56,639 bases of DNA from Bacteroidales bacterium (GTDB lineage Bacteria; Bacteroidota; Bacteroidia; Bacteroidales; P3). Numbering within the stretch: position 1 is the first letter of the stretch; every line of letters begins with the position of its first letter. Below the pieces are notes generated by a model that saw nothing but the letters and a program-made list of their open reading frames with translations, did not search any database and was not told the DNA's origin. The translations under genes were made by a program, and so were the position numbers. The stretch lies in the NCBI GenBank assembly GCA_900771365.1, contig CAAGNU010000232.1, positions 1-56,639 on the forward strand, read 5' to 3'. This document shows positions 41,499 through 50,234 of this stretch, one piece after another.

Positions 41499-44171
41499 AT
41501 GAATATCGCACCGAAATACGAACCTCGCAGCGTAGAAGAGAAATGGTATTCCTTCTGGCTCGAAAAGAAACTTTTCCACTCCGAACCCGATAACCGTAAG
41601 TCTTACACGGTCGTCATCCCGCCACCTAATGTGACTGGCGTGCTCCACATGGGACACATGCTTAACAATACCATCCAGGACGTCCTTGTCCGTCGTGCTC
41701 GCATGATGGGCTTCAACGCCTGCTGGGTGCCTGGCACAGACCATGCTTCTATCGCCACAGAGGCCAAGGTCGTAAACATGCTGAAAGAGAAAGGTATCGA
41801 TAAGCGCGACCTCAGCCGCGATGAGTTCATGAAGTATGCCTGGGAATGGAAGGAAGAGCACGGCGGCATCATCCTCAAGCAGCTGCGCAAGTTGGGTGCC
41901 TCCTGCGACTGGGACCGCACGGCTTTCACCATGGACGACGTTCGCTATGAGAGCGTTATCCGTGTCTTTGTGGATCTTTACAACAAGGGCCTTATCTACC
42001 GCGGCGTCCGCATGGTGAACTGGGATCCCAAGGCTCTCACCGCTGTTAGCGATGAGGAGGTTATCTACAAGGAAAGCCACGGCAAGCTTTTCTATCTCCG
42101 CTACTACATCGACGGCCAGAACATCACACCAACCGAGGAGAACGCCATCAAACAGGATGAGAAAGGCTCCTATATCGTGGTGGCCACCACACGTCCTGAG
42201 ACTATCCTCGGCGATACGGCTGTCTGCGTCCACCCCGAAGACCCGCGCTATGCGCAGCTCAAAGGCCTCCGCGTGATTGTCCCCAGCGTGGGCCGCAGCG
42301 TGCAGATTATTATGGACGAATATGTTGACCGTGAGTTTGGTACGGGTGCTTTGAAGATTACCCCCGCCCACGATATCAACGACTACAATCTGGGCATGAA
42401 ATACGGCTTGGAGACCATCGACATCTTCAACGACAACGGCACCCTCAACGACAAGGGCGGCAAATATGCCGGCATGGATCGTTTCGTATGCCGCAAACAG
42501 ATTGTCAAAGACTTAGAGGAACTCGGCCTCATCGAAAAGATTGAAGACTACACCAACAAGGTCGGCCATTCCGAGCGTACAGACGCAGTTATCGAGCCCA
42601 AACTCTCTGCTCAGTGGTTCATGCGCATGACCGATGTGGCAAAAAAGGCACTTGAAGTTGTCGAGGACGATACCATCCAGTTCCATCCTGCCAAGTTCAA
42701 GAACACCTACAGACATTGGCTTGAGAACATCAAAGACTGGTGCATCAGTCGTCAGCTTTGGTGGGGACAGCGCATTCCCGCCTACTACTACGAAGCCGAA
42801 GGCAAGCCCGAGGTGGTCGTGGCCAACAGCCGCGAAGAGGCCTTCCAGATGGCCAACGCCAAGCATCCTGGTGCTGTGAAGAGCGCCGAAGAACTCCGTC
42901 AGGACGAAGATGTGCTCGACACATGGTTCAGCAGCTGGCTGTGGCCTATCAGCCTCTTCGACGGCATCCGCAACCCCGACAATGAGGAAATCAAATATTA
43001 CTATCCCACAGAGACCCTTATCACGGCTCCCGATATCATCTTCTTCTGGGTGGCTCGCATGATTATGGCTGGAGAGGAGTATCGTCATGAGATTCCTTTC
43101 AAGCACGTCTATTTCACAGGCATTGTGCGTGACAAGCTGGGTCGCAAGATGTCCAAGTCCTTGGGCAACAGCCCCGACCCCATCATGCTTATCGATAAAT
43201 TCGGCGCAGACGGCGTCCGCATGGGTATGCTCCTCACGGCTCCCGCAGGCAATGATATTCCCTTTGATGAGAGCATCTGCGAGCAAGGTCGCAACTTCGC
43301 CAACAAGATTTGGAACGCCCTCCGCCTCGTGAAAGGCTGGGAGGTGAGCGACACCGATAAGCAGAGCAACGAGAACGCTGTCAGCGTTCAATGGATGGAG
43401 ATGAGGATGGCCTGTGTGCTTGAAGAAATTGAGAAAGACTTCGACGACTTCCGCCTCAGCGAAGCTCTCATGAAGAGCTACAAGCTGGTATGGGACGACT
43501 TCTGCTCCTGGTACTTAGAGATGGTCAAACCCGCCTACGGCACACCTATCGATAAGGAGACTTACGAGGCCACGCTCAACATCTTCGAACGCCTCATGTG
43601 CATTCTTCACCCCTTCATGCCCTTTGTGACAGAAGAGATCTGGCACACTCTCAAAGAGCGTCCCGAAGGCGTGAGCATCATGATGCAGCACATTCCGCAC
43701 AGCGTCTTCTATGACGAGCGTATGCTCAACGATTTTGACCAGGCCCGCGAGATCATCGCCGGCGTCCGTAACCTCCGCAACAGCAAGGGGCTCTCTCCCA
43801 AAGAGATGCTCGAGCTTTATGTGAAGGGCAACTTCGCCAGCACCTTTGCCGGTATCATCAGCAAGCTGGGCAACGTGAGCCGCATCGAGCTCGTGAACGA
43901 GAAAGTCGAAGGCGCCCTCAGCTTCTTAGTTGGCACCACAGAATGCTTCGTCCCCATGAGCCAGAACATCGATAAGGATGCAGAACTCAAGAAGTTGCAG
44001 GACGAGCTCCAGTATGCCGAAGGCTTCCTCAACAGTGTGATGAAGAAACTCTCCAACGAGAAGTTCGTGAACGGCGCACCCGAGAAGGTCGTGGCCGTTG
44101 AACGTCAGAAGAAAGCCGACGCAGAGAGCAAGATTGCAGCCCTCAAAGCCCAAATCGCCGCCCTCTCCTAA
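41499..44171 (+). CDS. valS: valine--tRNA ligase
   Basis: 890 residues from ATG 41499 (MNIAPKYEPRSVEEKWYSFW). The frame is open to a TTG at 41445, but that would overlap the korAB terminator and the family begins at KYEPR. Class I motifs: HMGHMLNN (HIGH) near the start and KMSKSLGNSPDP (KMSKS) in the C-terminal half. The editing domain contains TTRPETILGDTAVCVHP. The C-terminal coiled-coil (LKKLQDELQYAEGFLN onward) is the tRNA-binding tail. Length is usual. A strong terminator follows. Confidence 0.96.
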   Translation: MNIAPKYEPRSVEEKWYSFWLEKKLFHSEPDNRKSYTVVIPPPNVTGVLHMGHMLNNTIQDVLVRRARMMGFNACWVPGTDHASIATEAKVVNMLKEKGIDKRDLSRDEFMKYAWEWKEEHGGIILKQLRKLGASCDWDRTAFTMDDVRYESVIRVFVDLYNKGLIYRGVRMVNWDPKALTAVSDEEVIYKESHGKLFYLRYYIDGQNITPTEENAIKQDEKGSYIVVATTRPETILGDTAVCVHPEDPRYAQLKGLRVIVPSVGRSVQIIMDEYVDREFGTGALKITPAHDINDYNLGMKYGLETIDIFNDNGTLNDKGGKYAGMDRFVCRKQIVKDLEELGLIEKIEDYTNKVGHSERTDAVIEPKLSAQWFMRMTDVAKKALEVVEDDTIQFHPAKFKNTYRHWLENIKDWCISRQLWWGQRIPAYYYEAEGKPEVVVANSREEAFQMANAKHPGAVKSAEELRQDEDVLDTWFSSWLWPISLFDGIRNPDNEEIKYYYPTETLITAPDIIFFWVARMIMAGEEYRHEIPFKHVYFTGIVRDKLGRKMSKSLGNSPDPIMLIDKFGADGVRMGMLLTAPAGNDIPFDESICEQGRNFANKIWNALRLVKGWEVSDTDKQSNENAVSVQWMEMRMACVLEEIEKDFDDFRLSEALMKSYKLVWDDFCSWYLEMVKPAYGTPIDKETYEATLNIFERLMCILHPFMPFVTEEIWHTLKERPEGVSIMMQHIPHSVFYDERMLNDFDQAREIIAGVRNLRNSKGLSPKEMLELYVKGNFASTFAGIISKLGNVSRIELVNEKVEGALSFLVGTTECFVPMSQNIDKDAELKKLQDELQYAEGFLNSVMKKLSNEKFVNGAPEKVVAVERQKKADAESKIAALKAQIAALS

Positions 44172-44188
44172 TCGCTCAAGAAACACCA

Positions 44189-44220
44189 AAGGTCGGGGCT
44201 TGATGGAAAGCCCCGACCTT
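44189..44220 (+). terminator. terminator after valS
   Basis: AAGGTCGGGGCTT (44189-44201) pairs perfectly with AAGCCCCGACCTT (44208-44220), a 13-bp GC-rich stem with a 6-nt loop. Confidence 0.85.
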
Positions 44221-44259
44221 GCTATATATTGTTAACCCCATCTAAAGATCTAATGGATT

Positions 44260-44886
44260 ATGGCGAAATTACTGAGAGAGTCGATAATACTATTTTTGTG
44301 TGCCGCGTTTTCAAGTGTCTATAGCCAGCCTTCGCAACTAACGAAGTGGTATAAAAGTATCGACTCCGTCTCATCCTCTTTTCGGAACAATGAGTGTGCT
44401 GAAGTCAAGAAGATGATACTATATAACGGCCGCCTTGTTGTTATTGCTCATGGAAGTTTCTCCTATACGATTAACGATAGTTGTGTGACGATGCCTTTCC
44501 TGTATCATTACGGAAGAATATCGTTTGAAAAATCCGAATACGACAAGATGTTGATGTTAACATCTCCTCAAACAGAGTTGTCTATCCTATTGGAACTTCA
44601 ACTAATATCAATAGAAGAGAAAAAGGTTGACGGGCCTACTTCTATATCCTTCCAAGGGAGGCGTATGTGGTTGGAAAACTTGTATATAGAAAGTAATAAC
44701 GAGATGGGCACTTCGACTAATCTGAAAAGTTACTGGGCAATCTCCACCATAAAAGATTGCTACAAAGTCCATTTTCGTGACCATCTAATCGGTGGCGGGT
44801 TTTACCATATCCCTTATGACGGTATGAAGAAACGTCGTATGATGAATAAATTAGACAGAATTAGTAAGAAGCAATATGACTTTTGA
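44260..44886 (+). CDS. hypothetical secreted protein
   Basis: 208 residues with a signal peptide (MAKLLRESIILFLCAAFSSVYSQ has a hydrophobic core of about 12 residues, cleavage after YSQ). The mature part has no recognisable family. It contains alternating beta-type segments (NGRLVVIAHGSFSYTI, FLYHYGRISFEKSEYD) and a basic end (MKKRRMMNKLDRISKKQYDF). It lies alone between the valS terminator and a repeat-rich intergenic region. I cannot say what it does; small periplasmic or surface protein is the best guess. Confidence 0.65.
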   Translation: MAKLLRESIILFLCAAFSSVYSQPSQLTKWYKSIDSVSSSFRNNECAEVKKMILYNGRLVVIAHGSFSYTINDSCVTMPFLYHYGRISFEKSEYDKMLMLTSPQTELSILLELQLISIEEKKVDGPTSISFQGRRMWLENLYIESNNEMGTSTNLKSYWAISTIKDCYKVHFRDHLIGGGFYHIPYDGMKKRRMMNKLDRISKKQYDF

Positions 44887-44965
44887 TGGTGATTTTTTCG
44901 AAGGACTTCCGCACTTGCTGATGGTTGGTTTGGCCTAAGATGAAAATAGGTCAGATTTTCTCATA

Positions 44966-45054
44966 CGACTCATGCGATTCGTTCGACTGGTGAATTTTAT
45001 ATACTGTTTTCCATATAGTTAGCAGTAGAATCGAAGCGGTAGAATCAGTAGAAT
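44966..45054 (+). repeat. R2 dispersed repeat, copy 2
   Basis: The left part reads CGACTCATGCGATTCGTTCG then ACTGG. The right part, from about 45020, reads GCAGTAGAATCGAAGC and continues as roughly 9-bp AGAAT-type units to 45054. The layout matches R2 copy 1 with C-to-A changes in the TCGAAT core. Confidence 0.75.
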
Positions 45055-45309
45055 GTGGTGGGCTACTCGGAAAGCTCATAGTAGAAGAAACAGGCTTGGC
45101 AGGAGGTATGTCCCCAATAACTATCAATAGCATCCGAGGTCTCGCTTTCAAGTTTTTTGCTCGTTAGGATATTTTAGGGCTTTTGGGGACAAATGTTAAA
45201 TTTCGAGGCTAAAAAACAGGCCGACATCAGTTTTTTGACAAAATCCCTAACCAACTCCGCTACAGACACATAGTAATCTCTCTATTACTTCGCCTTTTTT
45301 CCGCTTTCT

Positions 45310-45353
45310 GAGCGAAGGTGGAGCGAAGGAAAAGCGAAGGAAGGGCGGAGCTT
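45310..45353 (+). repeat. R1 dispersed repeat, copy D (4 x 11 bp)
   Basis: Units GAGCGAAGGTG, GAGCGAAGGAA, AAGCGAAGGAA, GGGCGGAGCTT. It is preceded by CTTCGCC about 20 bp upstream and lies 255 bp after R2 copy 2. Confidence 0.9.
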
Positions 45354-45697
45354 CTCCGAGCTTGTCCTGCCTTACCTTGAAATGTTAAAAATGGATGTGC
45401 CATTTAACTATTGGCAAGGTTGAGCCGCTGTCTTGGTTGTCGGCCTTGCCGAGATGGCTTAGTTGGCGTAGGTAGTGTTTGGGGAAGGCTAATATTGGGG
45501 AAAAACAGCCTCAAAAGACACGAAAATGGAGTAGGGGAGAGGCGGCATTTTTCAAGAAAAAAGTGAACAGGCGAGTATGAATAACATTTTTTCTAATTAT
45601 AAGTGTGTCAGTATGGTATGTAGTCGTTGTGCGTGTTTTTGTACACGAATTGCAAATTTTATCAAATAATATATTTTATTATGTCAAAAAAAAATCG

Positions 45698-45705
45698 TAC
45701 TTTTG
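45698..45705 (+). promoter_or_regulatory. -7 element of the dnaB promoter
   Basis: TACTTTTG matches TAnnTTTG and ends 4 nt before the first possible dnaB ATG (45710). The transcript would be leaderless or nearly so. No -33 element is obvious. Confidence 0.5.
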
Positions 45706-45709
45706 TACT

Positions 45710-47290
45710 ATGGAAATTATGCCTCAAAATGACACAAGACGCAAGACGAGAATGTCTTACGAGCAAGCCTTCAGCATGAATGGCGGCAATAAGCCGCCGC
45801 AAGCCTTGGAGTTGGAGGAAAATGTGCTTGGTGCACTCATGTTGGATGAGAATGCGCTGAACACGGCTATCGATGTCTTGCACGAGGAGTATTTCTACAA
45901 TCCGGGCAACCAGGTTATCTTCCGTGCCATACATAAGCTGTTTGAGAAGAACCAGCCTGTGGATATGCTCACCGTGACCAATCAGCTGCGCCAGTCGGGC
46001 GAGCTGGAGATGGCTGGCGGGGCTTTCCATATCACGGAGCTGACGAGCCATATCGTTAGCGGCGCTCACATAGAGTACTACTGTCGTGTTCTGAGCGAGA
46101 AATATATTGCCCGCGAGCTTATCCGCGTGTCGACTGAGACTATCGCAAAGTCGTATGATGAGACCACAGATGTTGTGGATCTCTTGGATAAGACTGAGAC
46201 TTATCTGATGGATATCAACGATAAGAATTTCCGCTCGGACTTTCATCCTATCGGAGACTTTGTCTATGATGCCACGCAGCAGATTGAGAAGGTGATGGAC
46301 AACAACGGCCAGCTGCCTGGTATCCAGTCGGGCTATATTGATTTGGACCGTGTCACCTCGGGCTTCCACCCCGGCACGCTGATTATCCTGGCTGCGCGTC
46401 CCGCCATGGGTAAGACAGCTTTCGCATTATCGATGGCTCGCAATATGGCTGTCGACCATAACAAGCCTGTTGCGTTCTTCTCCTTGGAAATGACGGGCAT
46501 AGAGCTGGCCATGCGTCTGATTTCGGGCGAGGCCCAGATAGCTGGCGATAAGCTGAAGAAGGGCGAGCTTGCCCAGCATGAAAAGACTCAGCTGGAGATT
46601 CGCACCCAGGCTTTGAACGATGCTCCAATCTATATCGATGATACCCCTCAGCTGACTATCTATGAGCTGAGAGCAAAATGCCGCCGCTTGAAGCAGAAGC
46701 ATGATATTCAGATGGTTTTTATCGACTATCTGCAATTGATGACTGCGGGCACGGATAACAGCAAGAACGGCAACCGCGAGCAGGAGATTAGCACTATCAG
46801 CCGTCAGCTCAAAGCGCTGTCCAAGGAGCTGGACATCCCTGTTCTGGCCATGTCGCAGCTGAGCCGTGCTGTTGAGACTCGTGGCGGAACCAAGAAGCCT
46901 ATGCTGAGCGACCTTCGAGAGTCGGGCGCTATTGAGCAGGATGCTGATATTGTGATGTTCATCTATCGCCCTGAATATTATGGTCTCTTGGAAGATGATA
47001 AGGGCTCGACGGCAGGAATGGCAGATATCATCATCGCCAAGCACCGTAGCGGCGGAGTGGGCGAGGTGCGTCTGCGTTTTGTCGGACAGTATGCCCGTTT
47101 TGAGAATCCGCAATCTTCGTTCCAAGAGCAGGCAACAAACAGCTTTATGGCACGGAATACCAGTTTCGATGAGCATGGGAAAATGACGATGATTGTCGAT
47201 TCGAAGATTAACAATCAGCTTGATGATGAGAGTTCTCAGCAAGGCGGAAATCCGTTCTCCCTACCTCCAGACAATGAGGTGCCATACTAA
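45710..47290 (+). CDS. dnaB: replicative DNA helicase
   Basis: 526 residues from the ATG at 45710 (MEIMPQNDTRRK). The frame is open to 45605, but that extension crosses the -7 element; a start at 45719 is also possible. The N-terminal domain (VLGALMLDENALNTAIDVL) contacts primase, and the RecA-like domain has Walker A RPAMGKTAFALSMARNMA, FFSLEMTGIELAMRL and Walker B VFIDYLQLM. A further signature is LRESGAIEQDADIVMFIYRP. The C-terminus is an extended Gln-rich tail. DnaB unwinds DNA at the fork; PriA, which reloads it, is encoded at 1247-3748. Confidence 0.96.
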   Translation: MEIMPQNDTRRKTRMSYEQAFSMNGGNKPPQALELEENVLGALMLDENALNTAIDVLHEEYFYNPGNQVIFRAIHKLFEKNQPVDMLTVTNQLRQSGELEMAGGAFHITELTSHIVSGAHIEYYCRVLSEKYIARELIRVSTETIAKSYDETTDVVDLLDKTETYLMDINDKNFRSDFHPIGDFVYDATQQIEKVMDNNGQLPGIQSGYIDLDRVTSGFHPGTLIILAARPAMGKTAFALSMARNMAVDHNKPVAFFSLEMTGIELAMRLISGEAQIAGDKLKKGELAQHEKTQLEIRTQALNDAPIYIDDTPQLTIYELRAKCRRLKQKHDIQMVFIDYLQLMTAGTDNSKNGNREQEISTISRQLKALSKELDIPVLAMSQLSRAVETRGGTKKPMLSDLRESGAIEQDADIVMFIYRPEYYGLLEDDKGSTAGMADIIIAKHRSGGVGEVRLRFVGQYARFENPQSSFQEQATNSFMARNTSFDEHGKMTMIVDSKINNQLDDESSQQGGNPFSLPPDNEVPY

Positions 47291-47337
47291 CAGAACATTC
47301 AACAAGGAATAATTAATAATGAAATAATATATATAAG

Positions 47338-48393
47338 ATGGAAAACATTGAAAACCTCACCAAACAGGATCTCTTGAAAGAGACCATCAAGCACATTGAC
47401 ATTAAGAAGTACGACTCTACCGAACTGATTGATGCCATGCGCTGCATGTCCTTCACCAGCCGCGACACCGCCCGTGCTGCTGATATTCTGACTATGATGT
47501 GCAAAGAGAAAGACTGCACCAATATTCTGACGATTGCTGGCTCTACCAGCGCAGCAGGCTGTATGCAGGTGTATGTGGACATGGTTCGCAACAAGATGAT
47601 TGATGTGGTTGTTTCCACGGGCGCTTCCATCATCGATATGGACCTCTTCGAGGCCCTCGGATTCAAACACTATGTGGGCACCAAGGAGAATGTCATTCCC
47701 GACACCAAACTGCGCGAACTCTACATTGACCGTATCTACGATACATTCATCGATGAGGAAGAACTTCAGGCTTGCGACAATGCCACCTACGAGCTCTCCA
47801 ACATGCTCGAAGCTCGTCCTTATAGCTCCCGCGAGTTCCTCTATGAGCTTGGCAAATGGCTCCACAATGGCCGTGGTGTGAAGAAGGACAGCCTTATCCA
47901 GACCTGCTATGAATGCGGCGTGCCTATTTTCTGCCCCGCTTTCAGCGATAGCTCTGCAGGCTTCGGTATCGGCAAACATCAGTGGGAACGCGCTCTGAAG
48001 GGCGAAAAGTATCTGAGCATCGACTCTGTCTGCGACTTCATCGAGCTCACCAAGATTAAGATGGCCACCCCCGAAAGCGGCCTGTTCATGGTTGGCGGCG
48101 GCACCCCAAAGAACTTCGCACAGGACACTGTGGTCTGCGCTGAGATTCTCGGCCACGAGGTCCCCATGCACAAGTATGCTGTCCAAATCACCGTGGCAGA
48201 TGTCCGCGACGGCGCCTGCAGCTCCTCCACGCTTCTTGAGGCTGGCAGCTGGGGCAAGGTGAGCGAAGAACTGCAGCAGATGGTCTACGCTGAGGGCACC
48301 ACGGTTATCCCCGCTATCGTCTCATACGCCTATCATAACAACTCCTGGAAGGATCGCGAGTATAAGAACTGGCAAAAACTTTTCGAAAAATAG
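47338..48393 (+). CDS. deoxyhypusine synthase-like protein
   Basis: 351 residues, an NAD-binding DHS-fold enzyme. Recognised segments are CGVPIFCPAFSDSSAGFG, MVGGGTPKNFAQDTVV, QITVADVRDGACSSST and AGSWGKV, in which Lys307 corresponds to the active-site lysine that takes the aminobutyl group from spermidine in eukaryotic deoxyhypusine synthase. Bacteria lack eIF5A, so the acceptor must differ; homospermidine or another polyamine is a reasonable guess. It lies 47 bp after dnaB and 41 bp before cyuA. Confidence 0.88.
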   Translation: MENIENLTKQDLLKETIKHIDIKKYDSTELIDAMRCMSFTSRDTARAADILTMMCKEKDCTNILTIAGSTSAAGCMQVYVDMVRNKMIDVVVSTGASIIDMDLFEALGFKHYVGTKENVIPDTKLRELYIDRIYDTFIDEEELQACDNATYELSNMLEARPYSSREFLYELGKWLHNGRGVKKDSLIQTCYECGVPIFCPAFSDSSAGFGIGKHQWERALKGEKYLSIDSVCDFIELTKIKMATPESGLFMVGGGTPKNFAQDTVVCAEILGHEVPMHKYAVQITVADVRDGACSSSTLLEAGSWGKVSEELQQMVYAEGTTVIPAIVSYAYHNNSWKDREYKNWQKLFEK

Positions 48394-48434
48394 TTCATCA
48401 AACACAATGTCGGATTTTCCCGACAATATAATAC

Positions 48435-49721
48435 ATGGAAGAAAAAATCCGCAAGCAGCTTCGTTCGCTGCTCCAACAAGAGGTGGTGCTGGCCACGGGC
48501 TGTACAGAGCCCGGGGCCGTCGCCCTCTGTGTGGCCAAGGCTCGCGAGCTCCTCGGCTGCGAACCCGAACATATAGAATTACGTCTCAGTAAGAACGTGT
48601 TCAAAAACGCCATGGGCGTGGGCATCCCCGGTACCGGCATGATAGGCCTGCCTATCGCCGTGGCTGTGGCCATTGTGGCTGGCGAGTCCGAGCGGCAGCT
48701 TGAGGTGCTCACGGTCCCCGCTGAGAAAGTTGAACAGGCAAAGCAATGGCTTGCCAATCATACTTCCGCTATCGAAATCGGTGTGAAGGATATGTGCGAC
48801 AAACTTTATATTGAATGCTCATGCCGGGCTGGCGCTAATACCTCCACGGCAATCATCAGCCGCCGTCATACCAATTTTGTCTATTTGTCACACAACCAAG
48901 AGGTGCTTCTCAATGAGGTCACATCCAACGATACCCCCATGGCGGCTCAGACCCCGAGTGCTGATGATTTGGACAGCATTCTCTCGGCACGATTGGTCTA
49001 TGACTATGCCACAACGGCGCCTATCGAGGAACTTGAGTTTATCCGCGAAACGGTTAAGTATAATGACGCAGCAGCTGTTGAGGGCTTGAAGGGCTACGGC
49101 CTCTGTACAGGCAAAATCCTCATGGAGAATGCTGCTGGCGATATTGTCCACACAGTTGTGGCACGTACCGTGGCCGCTTCCGATGCTCGCATGGATGGCT
49201 GCACACTTTCTATCTACAGCAATAGCGGTAGCGGCAACCAGGGCATTGCTTGCACCCTGCCAGTCTATAACTACGGCAAAGCAAAGGGGTGCAGTGATGA
49301 GCAGATAACTCGAGCCTTGATACTCAACCATCTGATGTCAATCTACATCAAACGAGGAATCGGGCGTCTCAGTGCCTTATGCGGTATAGTAAACGCCAGT
49401 ATCGGCGTTACTTGTGGTATCGTTTATCTGCATGGCGGAAGCTATGAGCAAGTGTGCTATGCTATCAAGAATCTGATTAACACTATCGCCGGTATGGTTT
49501 GTGATGGCGCTAAGCCAAGCTGTGCTTTAAAGATGAGCACCGGCTTGTACAGCGCTTTTGTGAGTGCCGAGCTGGCATACCATAATGAAGTGGTGGACGC
49601 AACGGACGGCATCAGCGAGAATGATGTAGACTGTTCAATCCGCAACCTCGGACGTCTCGGACATGATGGTATGGACCAGGTTGACGACACAGTGCTGGAC
49701 ATCATGACCCACAAGCAATAG
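48435..49721 (+). CDS. cyuA: UPF0597 / CyuA-type L-cysteine desulfidase
   Basis: 428 residues. The family converts cysteine to pyruvate, ammonia and sulfide using a 4Fe-4S cluster. The N-terminal motif VVLATGCTEPGAVALCVAKA is diagnostic. Cluster-type cysteines are visible in the C-terminal part: LSALCGIV, GVTCGIVY and VCDGAKPSCALK. The middle section contains NSGSGNQGIACTLPVY. It follows the DHS-like gene by 41 bp, perhaps in one operon. Some members are annotated as serine dehydratase alpha family, so the exact amino-acid substrate is not certain. Confidence 0.9.
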   Translation: MEEKIRKQLRSLLQQEVVLATGCTEPGAVALCVAKARELLGCEPEHIELRLSKNVFKNAMGVGIPGTGMIGLPIAVAVAIVAGESERQLEVLTVPAEKVEQAKQWLANHTSAIEIGVKDMCDKLYIECSCRAGANTSTAIISRRHTNFVYLSHNQEVLLNEVTSNDTPMAAQTPSADDLDSILSARLVYDYATTAPIEELEFIRETVKYNDAAAVEGLKGYGLCTGKILMENAAGDIVHTVVARTVAASDARMDGCTLSIYSNSGSGNQGIACTLPVYNYGKAKGCSDEQITRALILNHLMSIYIKRGIGRLSALCGIVNASIGVTCGIVYLHGGSYEQVCYAIKNLINTIAGMVCDGAKPSCALKMSTGLYSAFVSAELAYHNEVVDATDGISENDVDCSIRNLGRLGHDGMDQVDDTVLDIMTHKQ

Positions 49722-49840
49722 AACGAAATGACGTTTTTTAAAGGGATAGAAGGGTGGTTTGCAGCGAGTTTATAATTAAAGCAACACCACGATGTTGATA
49801 ACTTTATGAAAACCATTCCTGCTCTTTGAAAAAATATTGA

Positions 49841-49848
49841 TAATTTTG
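49841..49848 (+). promoter_or_regulatory. -7 element before the DUF3276 gene
   Basis: TAATTTTG matches TAnnTTTG. It lies about 25 nt before the DUF3276 ATG. A TTTG at 49825-49828 is too close (12 bp) to be a standard -33 element. Confidence 0.5.
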
Positions 49849-49873
49849 CAAACGAAAAAAATACTATCGTAAA

Positions 49874-50224
49874 ATGGAAAACAGAAAGGAAGAATTGTAC
49901 TCGCAGGCTATCCCTGCAGGAAAGCGTCGTTACTTTTTTGACGTGAAGGAAACTCGTGGCGGTGATAAGTTCGTTACTATCACAGAGAGTCGTAAGATAT
50001 TCGACAACAACACGGGAGAGTTTTATTACGACAAAAACAAAATCTTTCTTTACAAGGAAGATTTTGAGAAATTTAAGAAAGGTTTGGAAAATGCCTTCTC
50101 GTTTATCGAGACAGGTATTGAGCCCGCTCCCGTAGTTGTAGAAAACGATTTTCCCGATTTCGACAGCCATGATCGTAGAGAAAATCGCATCAATGATTTA
50201 GACGACATAGAATTTAAATACTAA
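49874..50224 (+). CDS. DUF3276 (PUR-alpha-like) nucleic-acid-binding protein
   Basis: 116 residues, cytoplasmic. The segment RRYFFDVKETRGGDKFVTITESRK followed by IFLYKEDFEKFKKGL forms the beta-alpha PUR repeat seen in DUF3276; related proteins bind single-stranded nucleic acid. The acidic tail (DLDDIEFKY) ends in an aromatic residue. It lies 10 bp upstream of parA and might be co-transcribed with it. A link to chromosome handling is inferred from position only. Confidence 0.87.
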   Translation: MENRKEELYSQAIPAGKRRYFFDVKETRGGDKFVTITESRKIFDNNTGEFYYDKNKIFLYKEDFEKFKKGLENAFSFIETGIEPAPVVVENDFPDFDSHDRRENRINDLDDIEFKY

Positions 50225-50234
50225 ATATCTCACC

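Larger units (their letters stand above)
44887..45709. other. 823-bp intergenic region with composite repeats
   Basis: No gene is supported. It contains R2 copy 2 (44966-45054), R1 copy D (45310-45353) and the -7 element of dnaB (45698-45705). The order and orientation of R2 then R1 match those at 19045-19487. Confidence 0.7.

Noticed and set aside
45605..45709. N-terminal extension of DnaB by 35 residues
   Set aside because: It would be translated through the -7 element and the AT-rich upstream region; the family begins after 45710.
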